A stretch of DNA of 64,000 nt from Undibacterium sp. KW1 (GTDB lineage Bacteria; Pseudomonadota; Gammaproteobacteria; Burkholderiales; Burkholderiaceae_D): positions 1,178,001 through 1,242,000 of the forward strand of contig NZ_AP018439.1 in NCBI RefSeq assembly GCF_009937955.1. The letters run 5' to 3'. The position numbers and the translations under genes are program-made. The first letter of the stretch is position 1; each line of letters starts with the position of its first letter. Below, piece by piece: positions 10,185 to 18,528 of this stretch. The notes below the pieces were generated by a model that had not been told where the DNA came from, searched no databases, and saw only the letters and a program-made list of their open reading frames with translations.

Positions 10185-10760
10185 TTATTTATTGAGCAGG
10201 TAATTGAAGCTGAAAGACACTCTGTCGGTATCTGTGAGGTTGGGGCCTACTCTGTGAAATACATCGGACCTGAACAAGACCAGCTTGCCGACTTCAGGTT
10301 CGATGACATAGTTTTCAAACTGCTTGTATTGCATGTCGCAAGGGAAGATGGCGAGCTCGCCATCATGCTGGTTGGTGCTGAAGTAATATACGCCGCTGAT
10401 GGGTACGCCTTCAACATTCCTGTCGTGATTATGCCTTTCCTGGTAACCAAATTTCTTGGTGACATTGATCCAGCTTTGCGTATATTGGTGATCTATTTTC
10501 CAGTCCTTGTCACGCCTGGTCATGTGGACAAACTGCAAGACACTGTCTTCGATGAATTTTCTTAAATGCTGCAATCCGGCAAGTGCGAAAATATTTTTCT
10601 CATTGTTGAATGAACTGAGCACATTGTCACCCCATGAATGGCCAAGCAGGCGGTTCAAGTCTTCCTTGCGGCGCAAGACTTCGTCATTGATGGCATAAAT
10701 GGTGTCGTCATCGGCCTTGGAGATGCCAACCAGGGTGGGGAAGAGTACTTCGATATTCAT
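10185..10760 (-). CDS. putative 2-oxoglutarate/Fe(II) oxygenase (TIGR02466-like)
   Basis: A 191-residue protein starting at MNIEVLFPT, with AAGGTG nine bases upstream of the ATG. It begins with the LFPT segment typical of the TIGR02466 family. Candidate iron ligands are H110 or H112 with D113 in ERHNHD, and H169 in DVFHRVGPN. R180 in DTDRVSFSFNY would bind the 2-oxoglutarate carboxylate. ISGVYYFS is the strand that follows the first ligands in this family. These enzymes hydroxylate unknown substrates. The gene ends seven bases from the hydrolase stop, tail to tail. It stands alone with no obvious operon partner. Confidence 0.72.
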   Translation of the reverse strand: MNIEVLFPTLVGISKADDDTIYAINDEVLRRKEDLNRLLGHSWGDNVLSSFNNEKNIFALAGLQHLRKFIEDSVLQFVHMTRRDKDWKIDHQYTQSWINVTKKFGYQERHNHDRNVEGVPISGVYYFSTNQHDGELAIFPCDMQYKQFENYVIEPEVGKLVLFRSDVFHRVGPNLTDTDRVSFSFNYLLNK

Positions 10761-10856
10761 GTGCGCACCTTCTGAAATGATGCACATGATCATAGATGAT
10801 TTGCCTGCTTATTTGCGTATTATTGCGATACTTTATGGTGATGGAAGGAGTGATTT

Positions 10857-11147
10857 TTAATGCTTCATTCCCTGCTCATTTCCATTTTCGCAAATTACCT
10901 CAAGCCCCGGGCATTCTGCATGCAGTTGCGCCAGCAGGGCCCTGGCGATACCAAGTTCACGGTAACTGGGTTTCACATACAGGACATGGACGCACACTTG
11001 CCCGGCATGGATGCTGCAATCCAGTGCTCCCACATGTTGCTGATCCAGAAATGCAGACAGCAAAAAATGCGTGCAGTTGCTTTGTTCATCTTGTTTACAG
11101 ATGCGCAGTGCCGTTTTCACAGCTTCTCCAGAATTGATCTCTGTCAT
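10857..11147 (-). CDS. small GNAT-family N-acetyltransferase
   Basis: A 96-residue protein. VLYVKPSYRELGIARALLAQL contains the acetyl-CoA binding R/Q-x-x-G-x-A/G pattern of GNAT enzymes, preceded by two beta strands (GALDCSIHAGQVCVHVLYV). It is shorter than usual (about 140-150), so it may be a minimal GNAT. The ATG at 11147 overlaps the stop of the upstream permease gene as ATGA, which fixes the start and indicates translational coupling. The acceptor substrate is unknown. Confidence 0.68.
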   Translation of the reverse strand: MTEINSGEAVKTALRICKQDEQSNCTHFLLSAFLDQQHVGALDCSIHAGQVCVHVLYVKPSYRELGIARALLAQLHAECPGLEVICENGNEQGMKH

Positions 11148-11920
11148 GATTTCACTGCTCCCCATAAGTAGTGGACGCCCAAAGCCAGCAAGCCGATGAA
11201 GAAACAGCGTTTGAACAGCGCTGGCTGCATTTTGTCGCGTATGACTTGCCCCAATTGCATGCCAGCCAATGCAGGTAGCAGGGCCAGTATGGAATCACCA
11301 GCAATATTCCATTGCAAAGTACCACTGCCGTACAGGTTGATGCCCAAGGCCAGTGTGGATACCGTGAAAGACAATCCCATCGCCTGTACCAGTTTGTCCT
11401 TATCAAGATTCAGGGCTTGCAGGTAAGGGACAGACGGCAAGACAAATACGCCGGTAGAGGCGGTGACCATGCCTGTCGCAATGCCGATGACAGGGGCCAG
11501 CATGCGTTCTGCCTGAGTGGGTACTTGCCAATGCACCGATGCCAGCCCCATGACGCCATATAGCAGCAATGCCACGCCCAGGCCAGCACCTGAGCAGACA
11601 GGATCGAGCTTACTGAATAAGAATCCGGCTACAAAAGTGCCAAGGCAAATGCCCAGAAGCATAGGGGTCAGGCGGTGCAATAAGGGCATTAGCCCGGTGC
11701 CACTGCCGAGTTGCCGTATATTCGTTAAAAGCGAAGGTAGAAACAATAGAGCTGCGGCTTGCATCGTCGTCATCGACAAGCTCAGCAAAGCGATTGCCAC
11801 CGTTGGCAAGCCCAGGCCTATGACTCCTTTGATCATACCTGCCAGGAGAAAAATAGAACCTACGGCCAGCCACTGCGTGCTGTTGCCATGAGGGGTAAAT
11901 AGCGTAATGAGGGATTCCAT
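11144..11920 (-). CDS. TauE/SafE-family sulfite exporter-like membrane protein
   Basis: A 258-residue integral membrane protein of the TSUP type, with two similar halves of about four helices. FLLAGMIKGVIGLGLPTVAIALLS near the N-terminus and GMVTASTGVFVLPSVPYLQAL in the middle are the paired glycine-rich segments of the family. Members export organic or inorganic sulfur compounds or anions. It is cotranscribed with the GNAT gene (ATGA overlap) and diverges from a LysR regulator at 12125, which may control it. Confidence 0.82.
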   Translation of the reverse strand: MESLITLFTPHGNSTQWLAVGSIFLLAGMIKGVIGLGLPTVAIALLSLSMTTMQAAALLFLPSLLTNIRQLGSGTGLMPLLHRLTPMLLGICLGTFVAGFLFSKLDPVCSGAGLGVALLLYGVMGLASVHWQVPTQAERMLAPVIGIATGMVTASTGVFVLPSVPYLQALNLDKDKLVQAMGLSFTVSTLALGINLYGSGTLQWNIAGDSILALLPALAGMQLGQVIRDKMQPALFKRCFFIGLLALGVHYLWGAVKS

Positions 11921-12003
11921 ATAGACAGTTTGCCATTACCAACAAGAACTGAAAATGTGGAATATACTCAGAAAGGCTTCGTATTTTACGTAGTCTAAAT
12001 ATG

Positions 12004-12103
12004 GGACATACGAAAAAATGCCCCAACTGCGTTGCAGCTCCTAGCCGTACTAAAGTACTGTCTTCGTCGCTGACGCCTTGCTGGGACAATTTTTCGTAAG
12101 TCC
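12004..12103. repeat. MITE-like inverted-repeat element
   Basis: About 100 bases bounded by 22-base imperfect inverted repeats: the left end (12004-12025) and the right end (12082-12103) match after reverse complementing except at three or four positions, sharing TACGAAAAA and CCCA blocks. The interior has GTACT-AA-AGTAC. There is no ORF. It lies in the divergent promoter between the TauE and LysR genes and could fold into a long hairpin in either transcript. Confidence 0.6.
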
Positions 12104-12124
12104 TACTTTGAAAATATTATTCTC

Positions 12125-13018
12125 ATGCGCTTTGATCTGGTTGATCTTCAATTATTTGTCCACGTGGTGGAGGCAGGCAGTATTACTGCCGGGGCAGACC
12201 GTTCCCATCTGGCGCTGGCGTCGGCCAGTGCGCGCTTGCGCGGTATGGAAGATTTGCTGGGCGTGCCCCTGTTACTGCGGCAAAGGCGCGGTGTGGAAGT
12301 GACTGATGCTGGCCGCACGCTGCTGCACCATGCGCGCATGCTGATGCAGCAGATGGAAAGAATGCGCGGTGATCTCGGTGATTATGCCAAAGGCCTCAAG
12401 GGCCATATACGGATGTTGTGCAATACCTCGGCGCTTACTGAATTCCTGCCGCAGGCGCTGGCCATTTATATGCAGGCACATCCGCACATCAATATCGAAG
12501 TTGAAGAAAGACTCAGCAACGACATCGTGCAAGCCATCATTGCTGAACAGGCCGATATAGGCATCATTGCCGATACGGTTGATAGTGCAGATTTGCAGGT
12601 ATTTCCCTTCCGGCAGGATCAACTGGTGCTGGTGACGGCAGCCCAGCATCCATTGCATGCTGTGGCTGCGGTCAATGGCATCCTGGCCTTTGCCGATATC
12701 CTGACCTATGACTTCATAGGCCTGGCTGGTGACAGCGCCCTGCAACAATATTTGAATGAACATGCGGCGCGGCTGGGGCAGCGTTTGCATTACCGCCTGC
12801 GTTTGCGCAGCTTTGATGGCATTTGCCGCATGGTGGAAAGTGGTGCTGGCATCGCCATCATCCCCGAGACGGCAGCTTTACGTTATGAGCAGTTGATGAA
12901 AATACAAAGGCTGTATCTGACTGATACCTGGGCTGTCAGGAACTTGCTGATCTGTGTGCGGCAATATGATGAGCTGCCGACCTATGCGCGTGAATTGATC
13001 AATGCCATCAAGGCCTGA
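12125..13018 (+). CDS. LysR-family transcriptional regulator
   Basis: A 297-residue protein. Residues 1-60 form the winged helix-turn-helix (LVDLQLFVHVVEAGSITAGA and LALASASARLRGMEDLLGVPLL), followed by a two-lobed substrate-binding domain from about residue 90 (IRMLCNTSALTEFLPQAL, SGAGIAIIPETAA). It is transcribed away from the TauE/GNAT pair, the usual arrangement for a LysR protein and its target. The inducer is unknown. Confidence 0.88.
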   Translation: MRFDLVDLQLFVHVVEAGSITAGADRSHLALASASARLRGMEDLLGVPLLLRQRRGVEVTDAGRTLLHHARMLMQQMERMRGDLGDYAKGLKGHIRMLCNTSALTEFLPQALAIYMQAHPHINIEVEERLSNDIVQAIIAEQADIGIIADTVDSADLQVFPFRQDQLVLVTAAQHPLHAVAAVNGILAFADILTYDFIGLAGDSALQQYLNEHAARLGQRLHYRLRLRSFDGICRMVESGAGIAIIPETAALRYEQLMKIQRLYLTDTWAVRNLLICVRQYDELPTYARELINAIKA

Positions 13019-13102
13019 AAATTTTGTGCAGTATGCAAATAGCTTGGTCTGCCGGTCTTCTTGCTACAATGCAGGTCTGTTTCATCTTCAATCTCCGTTC
13101 TC

Positions 13103-13960
13103 ATGTCCGTTACCACTTCCATAGGCAATGCTTTCAAAAGCTTCACGAGTAAATTTGCTGCCAGCCCGGTTTCACCTGCGTCACCCGTAATGGCACCAGT
13201 TTTTGCCAATCTGAATATCGATGCTGCATTGACGCTGGCCTTGTTCGAGGTCTTGACGGCAGAAACAATCAAATTGAAATGGCAAGACAATTACCTGGCC
13301 CTGGAAGATGGCTTGCTGCTGGCAGTTGAGCGGGTGGAAACTGTTACGCTTGCTGAAGACAAATTCCGTACCTGCACACGTATCTATGCCAGCCATGCGG
13401 CCTACTTCCCGGAGGGTTTGAGCGAATACCAGCATGCCATGGGTGCCACTGAATCTGACGCGATACTTGAAGGTTTGCGTACCTGGGCCAGGATGGACTT
13501 ATTGGTATTGCAGGATGCTACCCGCGAGCAGCCTTTGAATTGCACAGTCATAGAAATGAACACCAGCGCTGAGGCGGCAGAAGGCCGCAGTTTTCGCCAG
13601 GTAATATTGGGCCCAGTCGCCCATCTCGCCAGCCTGCCCGCGCCCAAGAAAAAAGAAGAACATCCATTTTGCCCATGCTGCCTGTTTACAGAAAGCATGC
13701 CGGCTTTTCATGATCTGTTGCAGACCAGTGATTTCATCGGCATACGCTTGTTTGCCTCGCGTGATAACGAAGGCAAGCTGGCTGCTGATTGTCGTGTCAA
13801 TGGCGAAGATTTTTTGCCTGCGGTCGAACACCTGAAACAATATGCAGAAAAATGGCCGCAGCGCGGACTGGAATTCCGCAAGCAATATGTCGTTGTCAGG
13901 ACCAGCGGACATAGCGTCAATCAAGCGCAACTTGTGCAATCCGGCAAGGTGCAGCCTTGA
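13103..13960 (+). CDS. conserved hypothetical protein, DUF6348-like
   Basis: A 285-residue soluble protein with no signal peptide and no membrane segment. I start it at ATG 13103 (MSVTTSIGNAF); an upstream start at 13061 would add a stretch with poor codon character. The middle part (YLALEDGLLLAVERVETV... TRIYASHAAYFPEGLSEYQHAMG) resembles the DUF6348 pattern, where a graded response to a gene product is followed by an ESDAILEGLRTWARMDLLVL segment. It also has a HPFCPCCLF cysteine cluster. No function can be given. Neighbours do not form a clear operon. Confidence 0.6.
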   Translation: MSVTTSIGNAFKSFTSKFAASPVSPASPVMAPVFANLNIDAALTLALFEVLTAETIKLKWQDNYLALEDGLLLAVERVETVTLAEDKFRTCTRIYASHAAYFPEGLSEYQHAMGATESDAILEGLRTWARMDLLVLQDATREQPLNCTVIEMNTSAEAAEGRSFRQVILGPVAHLASLPAPKKKEEHPFCPCCLFTESMPAFHDLLQTSDFIGIRLFASRDNEGKLAADCRVNGEDFLPAVEHLKQYAEKWPQRGLEFRKQYVVVRTSGHSVNQAQLVQSGKVQP

Positions 13961-14053
13961 TGCCGGTTCGTCAAGTCAAATGGCGGATGTGATACATTAG
14001 AAATAAGCATTCACTATGCGTCACCAATTAACTATCAACGAGTGAGGAATATT

Positions 14054-14890
14054 ATGTACCGTAGCTACTTCAAGGGACAATGGAGTGAAGGCAATACGCC
14101 ACTGTTTGGCGCCATGGATAATGCAGTCTGGCTGGGTTCCTCAGTGTTTGATGGTGCGCGTTCCATTCGCGGCCTGACGCCAGACTTGCGTTTGCATCTG
14201 GCCCGCGTCATACAATCAGCCCAGCGCCTGGGTTTGCAATGCCCATACAATGTCGATGAACTCGAAGCATTGTGCCGTGAGGGCATCGCCCTGTTTCCGG
14301 CGGATGCCGAGCTGTATATACGTCCGCTGGTATTTGGCACTGACGGTTTGCTGATCCCTGAACCTTCAACTACGGGCTTTGCGCTGACTTTGTTTGATGC
14401 ACCCATGCCGGCATTTTCCGGTTTCTCTGCCTGCCTGTCCAGCCTGCGTCGTCCCGATCCTTCCATGGCGCCGACTGATGCCAAGGCTTCCTGCCTGTAT
14501 CCAAATTCCACCAGAGCCTTGCGCGAAGCCAAAGAGCGTGGTTTTGACAATGGCGTGGTCTGTGACATGCATGGCAATGTGGCTGAATTTGCCACTGCCA
14601 ATCTCTTCTTCGTGACTGCTGATGATGAGATTGTCACACCTGTGGCAAACGGCAGTTTCTTGTCCGGCATTACCCGCGCCCGCGTTATTGGTTTACTCAA
14701 GGACGATGGCAAGCAAGTGTCCGAGCGCACTGTAAAACCGGAAGAATTGCTGGCAGCCAAAGAGATTTTCAATACAGGTAATTTTGCCAAGGTAACACCT
14801 TGCACCAGATACGAAAGCCGTGAATTGCCTATAGGTGTAGTGGCGACACGTGCCCGTGATCTGTATTTGCAATTCATGCAAAATACCTGA
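14054..14890 (+). CDS. class IV aminotransferase, branched-chain type
   Basis: A 278-residue PLP enzyme. GAMDNAVWLGSSVFDGARSIRG near the N-terminus, DAKASCLYPNSTRALREAKERG around the PLP-binding Lys, and NVAEFATANLFFV with GSFLSGITRARVIGLL are the standard fold-type IV motifs. It most likely transfers amino groups between branched-chain amino acids and 2-oxoglutarate. The segment after the Lys (ASCLYPN) differs from the GGNYAAS form of classical IlvE, so another substrate is possible. The start is ATG 14054, preceded by GAGGAA. The VOC-protein gene starts 33 bases after it. Confidence 0.82.
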   Translation: MYRSYFKGQWSEGNTPLFGAMDNAVWLGSSVFDGARSIRGLTPDLRLHLARVIQSAQRLGLQCPYNVDELEALCREGIALFPADAELYIRPLVFGTDGLLIPEPSTTGFALTLFDAPMPAFSGFSACLSSLRRPDPSMAPTDAKASCLYPNSTRALREAKERGFDNGVVCDMHGNVAEFATANLFFVTADDEIVTPVANGSFLSGITRARVIGLLKDDGKQVSERTVKPEELLAAKEIFNTGNFAKVTPCTRYESRELPIGVVATRARDLYLQFMQNT

Positions 14891-14923
14891 TTCGCATCCT
14901 GACCCAGACTGAACGACAGATCG

Positions 14924-15313
14924 ATGCTGAAGCGCATACATCATGTAGCCATCATATGCGCTGATTATCAGGTGTCCAAGGATTTCTATACCCGGATTCT
15001 GGGCTTGAGCGTTATTGCTGAGACCTATAGGCCAGAGAGAGCTTCATTTAAGCTTGATCTGGCCTTGCCAGACGGTTCGCAAATAGAATTGTTTTCCTTC
15101 CCTGATGCGCCACCCAGGGTATCCCGGCCTGAGGCACTGGGTTTGCGTCACCTGGCATTTGAAGTCGATGATGTGTCAGTCTGTAAAGCGATGCTGGAGG
15201 CAAAGGGGCTGGAAGTGGAAGATATCAGGCTGGACGAATTGACAGGGCGGCGCTTTGTCTTTTTTGCTGACCCTGATGACTTGCCCCTGGAGTTGTATGA
15301 CGCTTTGCCTTGA
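14924..15313 (+). CDS. gloA2: VOC-family protein, YaeR/GloA2-like
   Basis: A 129-residue protein of the vicinal oxygen chelate fold with paired beta-alpha-beta-beta-beta halves. HHVAIICADY with the first metal His, IELFSFPDAPPRVSRPEALGLRHLAFEVDD and LPLELYDALP follow E. coli YaeR closely. The family is related to glyoxalase I but the substrate is not established. It sits downstream of the aminotransferase and is closed by a strong terminator at 15351. Confidence 0.82.
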   Translation: MLKRIHHVAIICADYQVSKDFYTRILGLSVIAETYRPERASFKLDLALPDGSQIELFSFPDAPPRVSRPEALGLRHLAFEVDDVSVCKAMLEAKGLEVEDIRLDELTGRRFVFFADPDDLPLELYDALP

Positions 15314-15350
15314 TAGATTTGCCAGGCAATATGAAGAAAGCATGAGTCGA

Positions 15351-15384
15351 AAAAAACCGGGGAATGAGATTCCCCGGTTTTTTT
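15351..15384. terminator. bidirectional terminator between gloA2 and exbD
   Basis: AACCGGGGAA and TTCCCCGGTT form a perfect 10-bp stem around TGAGA, flanked by an A run on the left and seven T on the right. It can stop both the plus-strand gloA2 transcript and the minus-strand exb transcript, which converge here. Confidence 0.92.
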
Positions 15385-15397
15385 GACATACTCTGAT

Positions 15398-15832
15398 TTA
15401 CTTCAGGAACTGCTCATTCCCGACCATACCGATCTTGGTCACACCAAGACGCTGTGCCGCTGCCATGACCGCAGCCACAGACTTGTAAGGCACAACAGCA
15501 ACCGGACGCAGATGAATCTCTGGCTGGTTTGCTGCAGGCATCGCTGCCGATTCAGCCAACTTCGCTTCCAGCTGTGCATGATCGACTGCCGTACCATTCC
15601 AGGACACCGTTCCATCAAAATCGACGTCGATATTCACCACCACAGGCGGTGTAGTTGGTGGCGGTGGGTTACCTGTCGGCATATTCAGGTTCACTGCGTG
15701 ATTCTGAATAGGAATGGTAATAATCAACATGATGATCAATACCAGCATGACGTCAATCAGCGGCGTCATGTTCATTTCTATCATCACTTCCGGATCGGAT
15801 GATCCTCCGCCGGAACCAATTTGCATACCCAT
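15398..15832 (-). CDS. exbD: biopolymer transport protein ExbD, second copy
   Basis: A 144-residue protein with one N-terminal membrane anchor (MTPLIDVMLVLIIMLIITIPIQ) containing the conserved Asp that lies in the ExbB/ExbD proton path, then a periplasmic domain. It starts with MGMQIGSGGGSSDPEVMIEMN, a Gly/Ser-rich leader also seen in the other copy. With ExbB and TonB it converts proton motive force into outer-membrane transport. It is the last gene of the cluster, with a 275-base gap (holding a repeat) between it and the first exbD. Confidence 0.9.
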   Translation of the reverse strand: MGMQIGSGGGSSDPEVMIEMNMTPLIDVMLVLIIMLIITIPIQNHAVNLNMPTGNPPPPTTPPVVVNIDVDFDGTVSWNGTAVDHAQLEAKLAESAAMPAANQPEIHLRPVAVVPYKSVAAVMAAAQRLGVTKIGMVGNEQFLK

Positions 15833-15916
15833 AATGCTTCCTTCATGAGTTATTTACTCGCATAACGAATAATTCGATAGCTGAATAAAAAATCAAACTT
15901 CAAGACCAAAATCTAT

Positions 15917-16075
15917 ACCACAGAGACACGGAGTCACAGAGGAAAACCACAGAGAAAACCTTTTTAATACATGCTGCTTGTAATGACCAAGTGAAATGGT
16001 CTGTGATCAGTTTCAGCAACAAGATTTTCCTCTTGCCTTTCTCTGTGTCTCAGTACCTCTGTGTTGAGAGGTCTT
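15917..16075. repeat. dispersed CTCTGTG intergenic repeat, copy A
   Basis: The ends are CACAGAG/CTCTGTG blocks: ACCACAGAGACACGG on the left and TTTCTCTGTGTCTCAG then CTCTGTGTTGAGAGGTCTT on the right. The right end is shared almost exactly with copies at 16580-16720 and 23010-23154. There is no ORF. It fills the gap between the two exbD genes (15833-16107), so it lies inside a probable operon. Confidence 0.65.
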
Positions 16076-16107
16076 GCTTTGAGGTGCGCACAGCGCACCC
16101 TACTGTC

Positions 16108-16542
16108 TTAGTTCCGTGGTGGCGGTTCAATCACGAAGCCGACCTTGGCGATACCGGCACGTTGTGCCGTCAGGATACTTTTGCCAATAAACTCATAGCG
16201 GGTATTCTGATCTCCACGGATATGCAACTCCGGTTGCGGGATCTTGACTGCTTCTACCTTGAGCTTTTCAAACAGGGCATCCGTGCCTGCCAGCGGCTTC
16301 ATGCTGCCGTTCCAGTACAGATCACCATCCTTGTTCACCGACAGGGTGATGTTTTCCGGTTTGGTTTTGTAAATCACGTTGGTTTCTGCCGGTAATTTCA
16401 GCTTGACCGTATCTGTAATCACCGGGGTGGTGATCAGGAAGATGATCAGCAATACCAGCATGACGTCGACCAGCGGGGTGGTGTTGATGGTGCTGTTGAC
16501 TTCGTCTTCACCATCTCCATCATTACCAATTGCCATTGCCAT
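16108..16542 (-). CDS. exbD: biopolymer transport protein ExbD, first copy
   Basis: A 144-residue homologue of the neighbouring ExbD. It has a single anchor (TTPLVDVMLVLLIIFLITTPVI) with the conserved Asp, and a periplasmic domain ending in AQRAGIAKVGFVIEPPPRN. Two ExbD paralogues in one cluster are common in Burkholderiales and Xanthomonadales and may form mixed or alternative stators. The initial GNDGDGEDEVNSTIN is acidic and cytoplasmic. Confidence 0.9.
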   Translation of the reverse strand: MAMAIGNDGDGEDEVNSTINTTPLVDVMLVLLIIFLITTPVITDTVKLKLPAETNVIYKTKPENITLSVNKDGDLYWNGSMKPLAGTDALFEKLKVEAVKIPQPELHIRGDQNTRYEFIGKSILTAQRAGIAKVGFVIEPPPRN

Positions 16543-16579
16543 AATGTGTTCTCTTTCGATGTTACGCTTTAACCCTTAA

Positions 16580-16720
16580 AACCTCTCAACACAGACACAC
16601 AAAGATCTCTTTTCTCTGTGGTGCAGCAGGGGTTTCGAGTGGCATGCCACTCGCCTGCGGAACGAAGACTTCTTGCAAGAAGTCTTTCCTTCCTCTGTGC
16701 CTCTGTGTTGAGAGGTCTTC
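16580..16720. repeat. dispersed CTCTGTG intergenic repeat, copy B, with nested palindromes
   Basis: The left end ACCTCTCAACACAGA (from 16581) is the exact reverse complement of the right end TCTGTGTTGAGAGGT. Inside are two more perfect palindromes: 16636-16653 (halves CGAGTGGCA and TGCCACTCG) and 16665-16686 (halves AAGACTTCTTG and CAAGAAGTCTT). There is no ORF. It lies between exbB and the first exbD. Confidence 0.7.
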
Positions 16721-16743
16721 GGGTGTTAATCAGTGATTACTAA

Positions 16744-17619
16744 TTACTTCTTAGCAGCTGTTTTGCCCATATTGCCGGACAGGACAACGGAGTGCAGATC
16801 AGCGGAGAAGGCACGGACTTCTTCCATGGCGCTCTTGTTGCGACGGACCAGGAAGTTGTAACCCAATACAGCAGGAACAGCGACAGCCAGACCAATCGCG
16901 GTCATGATCAGCGCTTCACCAACAGGACCGGCTACTTTGTCGATCGATGCTTGACCGGACATACCAATCGCTGTCAGCGCATGGTAAATACCCCATACGG
17001 TACCGAACAGACCAACGAACGGTGCTGTGGAACCAACTGTCGCCAGGAAGGCCAGGCCGTCTTGCAGGCGGCTTTGAACTTTATCAACAGCGCGCTGGAT
17101 GGACATGGAGACCCAGGTGTTCAGATCGATTTGTTCGAGCAGCGCGCCTTCATGGTGTTCTGTGGCTTTGATACCAGAGTCAGCGATGAAGCGGAATGGG
17201 CTGCCTTCTTTCAAAGAGGCGGCACCGGCTTGGACAGAGGCTGCTTTCCAGAATTTGGAACGGGCATCTGTGGCTTGGCCGGACAGTTTGACCTGGTCAA
17301 TGATTTTGGTGATGAGGATGTACCAGCTGCCCATGGACATGATGACCATGATGATGAGGGTGCCTTTGGCAACGAAGTCACCAGTTTTCCAGAGAGCATC
17401 GAGACCGTATGGGTTTTCTACCATTTCTTTGGCAGCTGCAGGTGCTGCTGGGGCGCCAGCGTCTGCTGGAGCGGCTGGTGCCGGGGCTGCGTCAGCAGCA
17501 GGGGCTGGTGCGGATGCGGCAGCGGAGGCGGATTCCTGTGCAGAAACAGGGGCGACGGCAACGGCGGCTGTCAAGGCCAGGAGTGTTGCAGCCAGGAATG
17601 CGGAGAAACGGGTTTTCAT
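16744..17619 (-). CDS. exbB: ExbB proton channel protein (MotA/TolQ/ExbB family)
   Basis: A 291-residue inner-membrane protein starting at MKTRFSAFL (GGAAG upstream; the longer start at 17640 has no ribosome site). It has a signal-like N-terminal helix, an Ala/Pro-rich linker (about residues 25-65), and three membrane helices with LATVGSTAPFVGLFGTVWGIYHAL, the canonical ExbB segment. The N-terminal signal and Ala-rich extension are typical of the longer betaproteobacterial ExbB. It forms the stator with ExbD and energises TonB. Confidence 0.92.
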   Translation of the reverse strand: MKTRFSAFLAATLLALTAAVAVAPVSAQESASAAASAPAPAADAAPAPAAPADAGAPAAPAAAKEMVENPYGLDALWKTGDFVAKGTLIIMVIMSMGSWYILITKIIDQVKLSGQATDARSKFWKAASVQAGAASLKEGSPFRFIADSGIKATEHHEGALLEQIDLNTWVSMSIQRAVDKVQSRLQDGLAFLATVGSTAPFVGLFGTVWGIYHALTAIGMSGQASIDKVAGPVGEALIMTAIGLAVAVPAVLGYNFLVRRNKSAMEEVRAFSADLHSVVLSGNMGKTAAKK

Positions 17620-17714
17620 TGAGGTGCTTCCTTTTAACAAAATAAGGTTGGTATTGCTTACTGCTGTTTTTATTTACTGCTGCTTTAAGATTTAATTTTT
17701 CATTAAACTTGCTT

Positions 17715-17860
17715 TGTGCCGTCAAGAAGCCTGTGCGGGCGTAGCGAGCAAGTTCAGGTTGAGTTAAGAAGCGCAACCGTACGGATGTACGGTGACGAAC
17801 TTGCAAAAATCTGCAGGCTCAAGCTGGGCTTGCGCAGTAGCCTGCGCAGGTTTCGACTAC
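17715..17860. repeat. REP-like palindromic element between tonB and exbB
   Basis: GCAAGTTC and GAACTTGC bracket a core with CCGTAC-GGAT-GTACGG, and outside them lie several CCTG(T/C)GC / GCGCAGG blocks that can pair. The stretch (with 17640-17856) holds no ORF. It resembles short palindromic intergenic elements and could shape tonB-exbB mRNA. Confidence 0.45.
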
Positions 17861-18528
17861 TCTAACTTCCATACATACTGAACCTTGGCCCAGGTCTGTT
17901 GTGGTTTGCCATCGACGGTACCTGGTTTGTTTTTGCAGGAACCTGACATCAACTGGGATTTAACCGCATTGTCGAGACCGCGGAAGCCGCTGGATTTGTC
18001 GATCTTGACGTCGGCAACAGAACCATCTGCACCAATCAGGACGGACAACAGGACGGTGCCGGTTTCTTCATTACGCAGGGAGGCACGCGGATATTCCGGT
18101 TTGCATCCACCGACGTTGAAGTCGATCACGCCTGGTATCGTGACGGGACCTGTGGCCTTGGTTTCTGCAACTGGTGCAGGTGGGGCCTGGGTCTTGGTGA
18201 ATGTCGGGTTTTCTGGCTTGACATTCGATACCGCTGATATCGCTGGCTGTTGCTGAACCGGCTGCTGGACCTGGACTTCCGGTGGCGGAATGAACGGTGG
18301 CGGCGGGGCCAACAATTTTGGCGGTGGCGGCGGCGGGGTGTCTGGCGGTGGTGGCGGTGGCTTCACTTCTTCTACCAGCTTGACTTCTGCTGGCTTGATC
18401 ACCACTTCCATCGCTTTGCGCGCCAATCCAGATACCAGGGCATATACCACCAGTACGTGAAATGCGATAACCAGCCCCAAGCCTACAAACTTCTTCCCCG
18501 GCTCTTGCTGGCGATTTGAAAAATCCAT
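17857..18528 (-). CDS. tonB: energy transducer TonB
   Basis: A 223-residue protein with one N-terminal anchor (FVGLGLVIAFHVLVVYALVSG, containing the SHLP-like His), a long Pro-rich spacer (poly-Pro runs near 55-80) that spans the periplasm, and a C-terminal TonB domain (PEYPRASLRNEETGTVLLSVLIGADGSV...VKSQLM). It transmits ExbB/ExbD energy to TonB-dependent outer-membrane receptors. The ATG follows GGAG. As first gene of the tonB-exbB-exbD-exbD run it probably carries the promoter in 18529-18889. In this setting it may serve maltodextrin receptors, but that is inference. Confidence 0.92.
   Translation of the reverse strand: MDFSNRQQEPGKKFVGLGLVIAFHVLVVYALVSGLARKAMEVVIKPAEVKLVEEVKPPPPPPDTPPPPPPKLLAPPPPFIPPPEVQVQQPVQQQPAISAVSNVKPENPTFTKTQAPPAPVAETKATGPVTIPGVIDFNVGGCKPEYPRASLRNEETGTVLLSVLIGADGSVADVKIDKSSGFRGLDNAVKSQLMSGSCKNKPGTVDGKPQQTWAKVQYVWKLE

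Noticed and set aside
14065..14937. Long minus-strand ORF (290 codons)
   Set aside because: It lies opposite the aminotransferase gene, whose motifs are clear; Ser/Arg-rich shadow composition.
16792..17622. Plus-strand ORF (276 codons) rich in Gly, Cys and Arg
   Set aside because: It is antisense to exbB; the composition comes from its Ala/Pro-rich linker.
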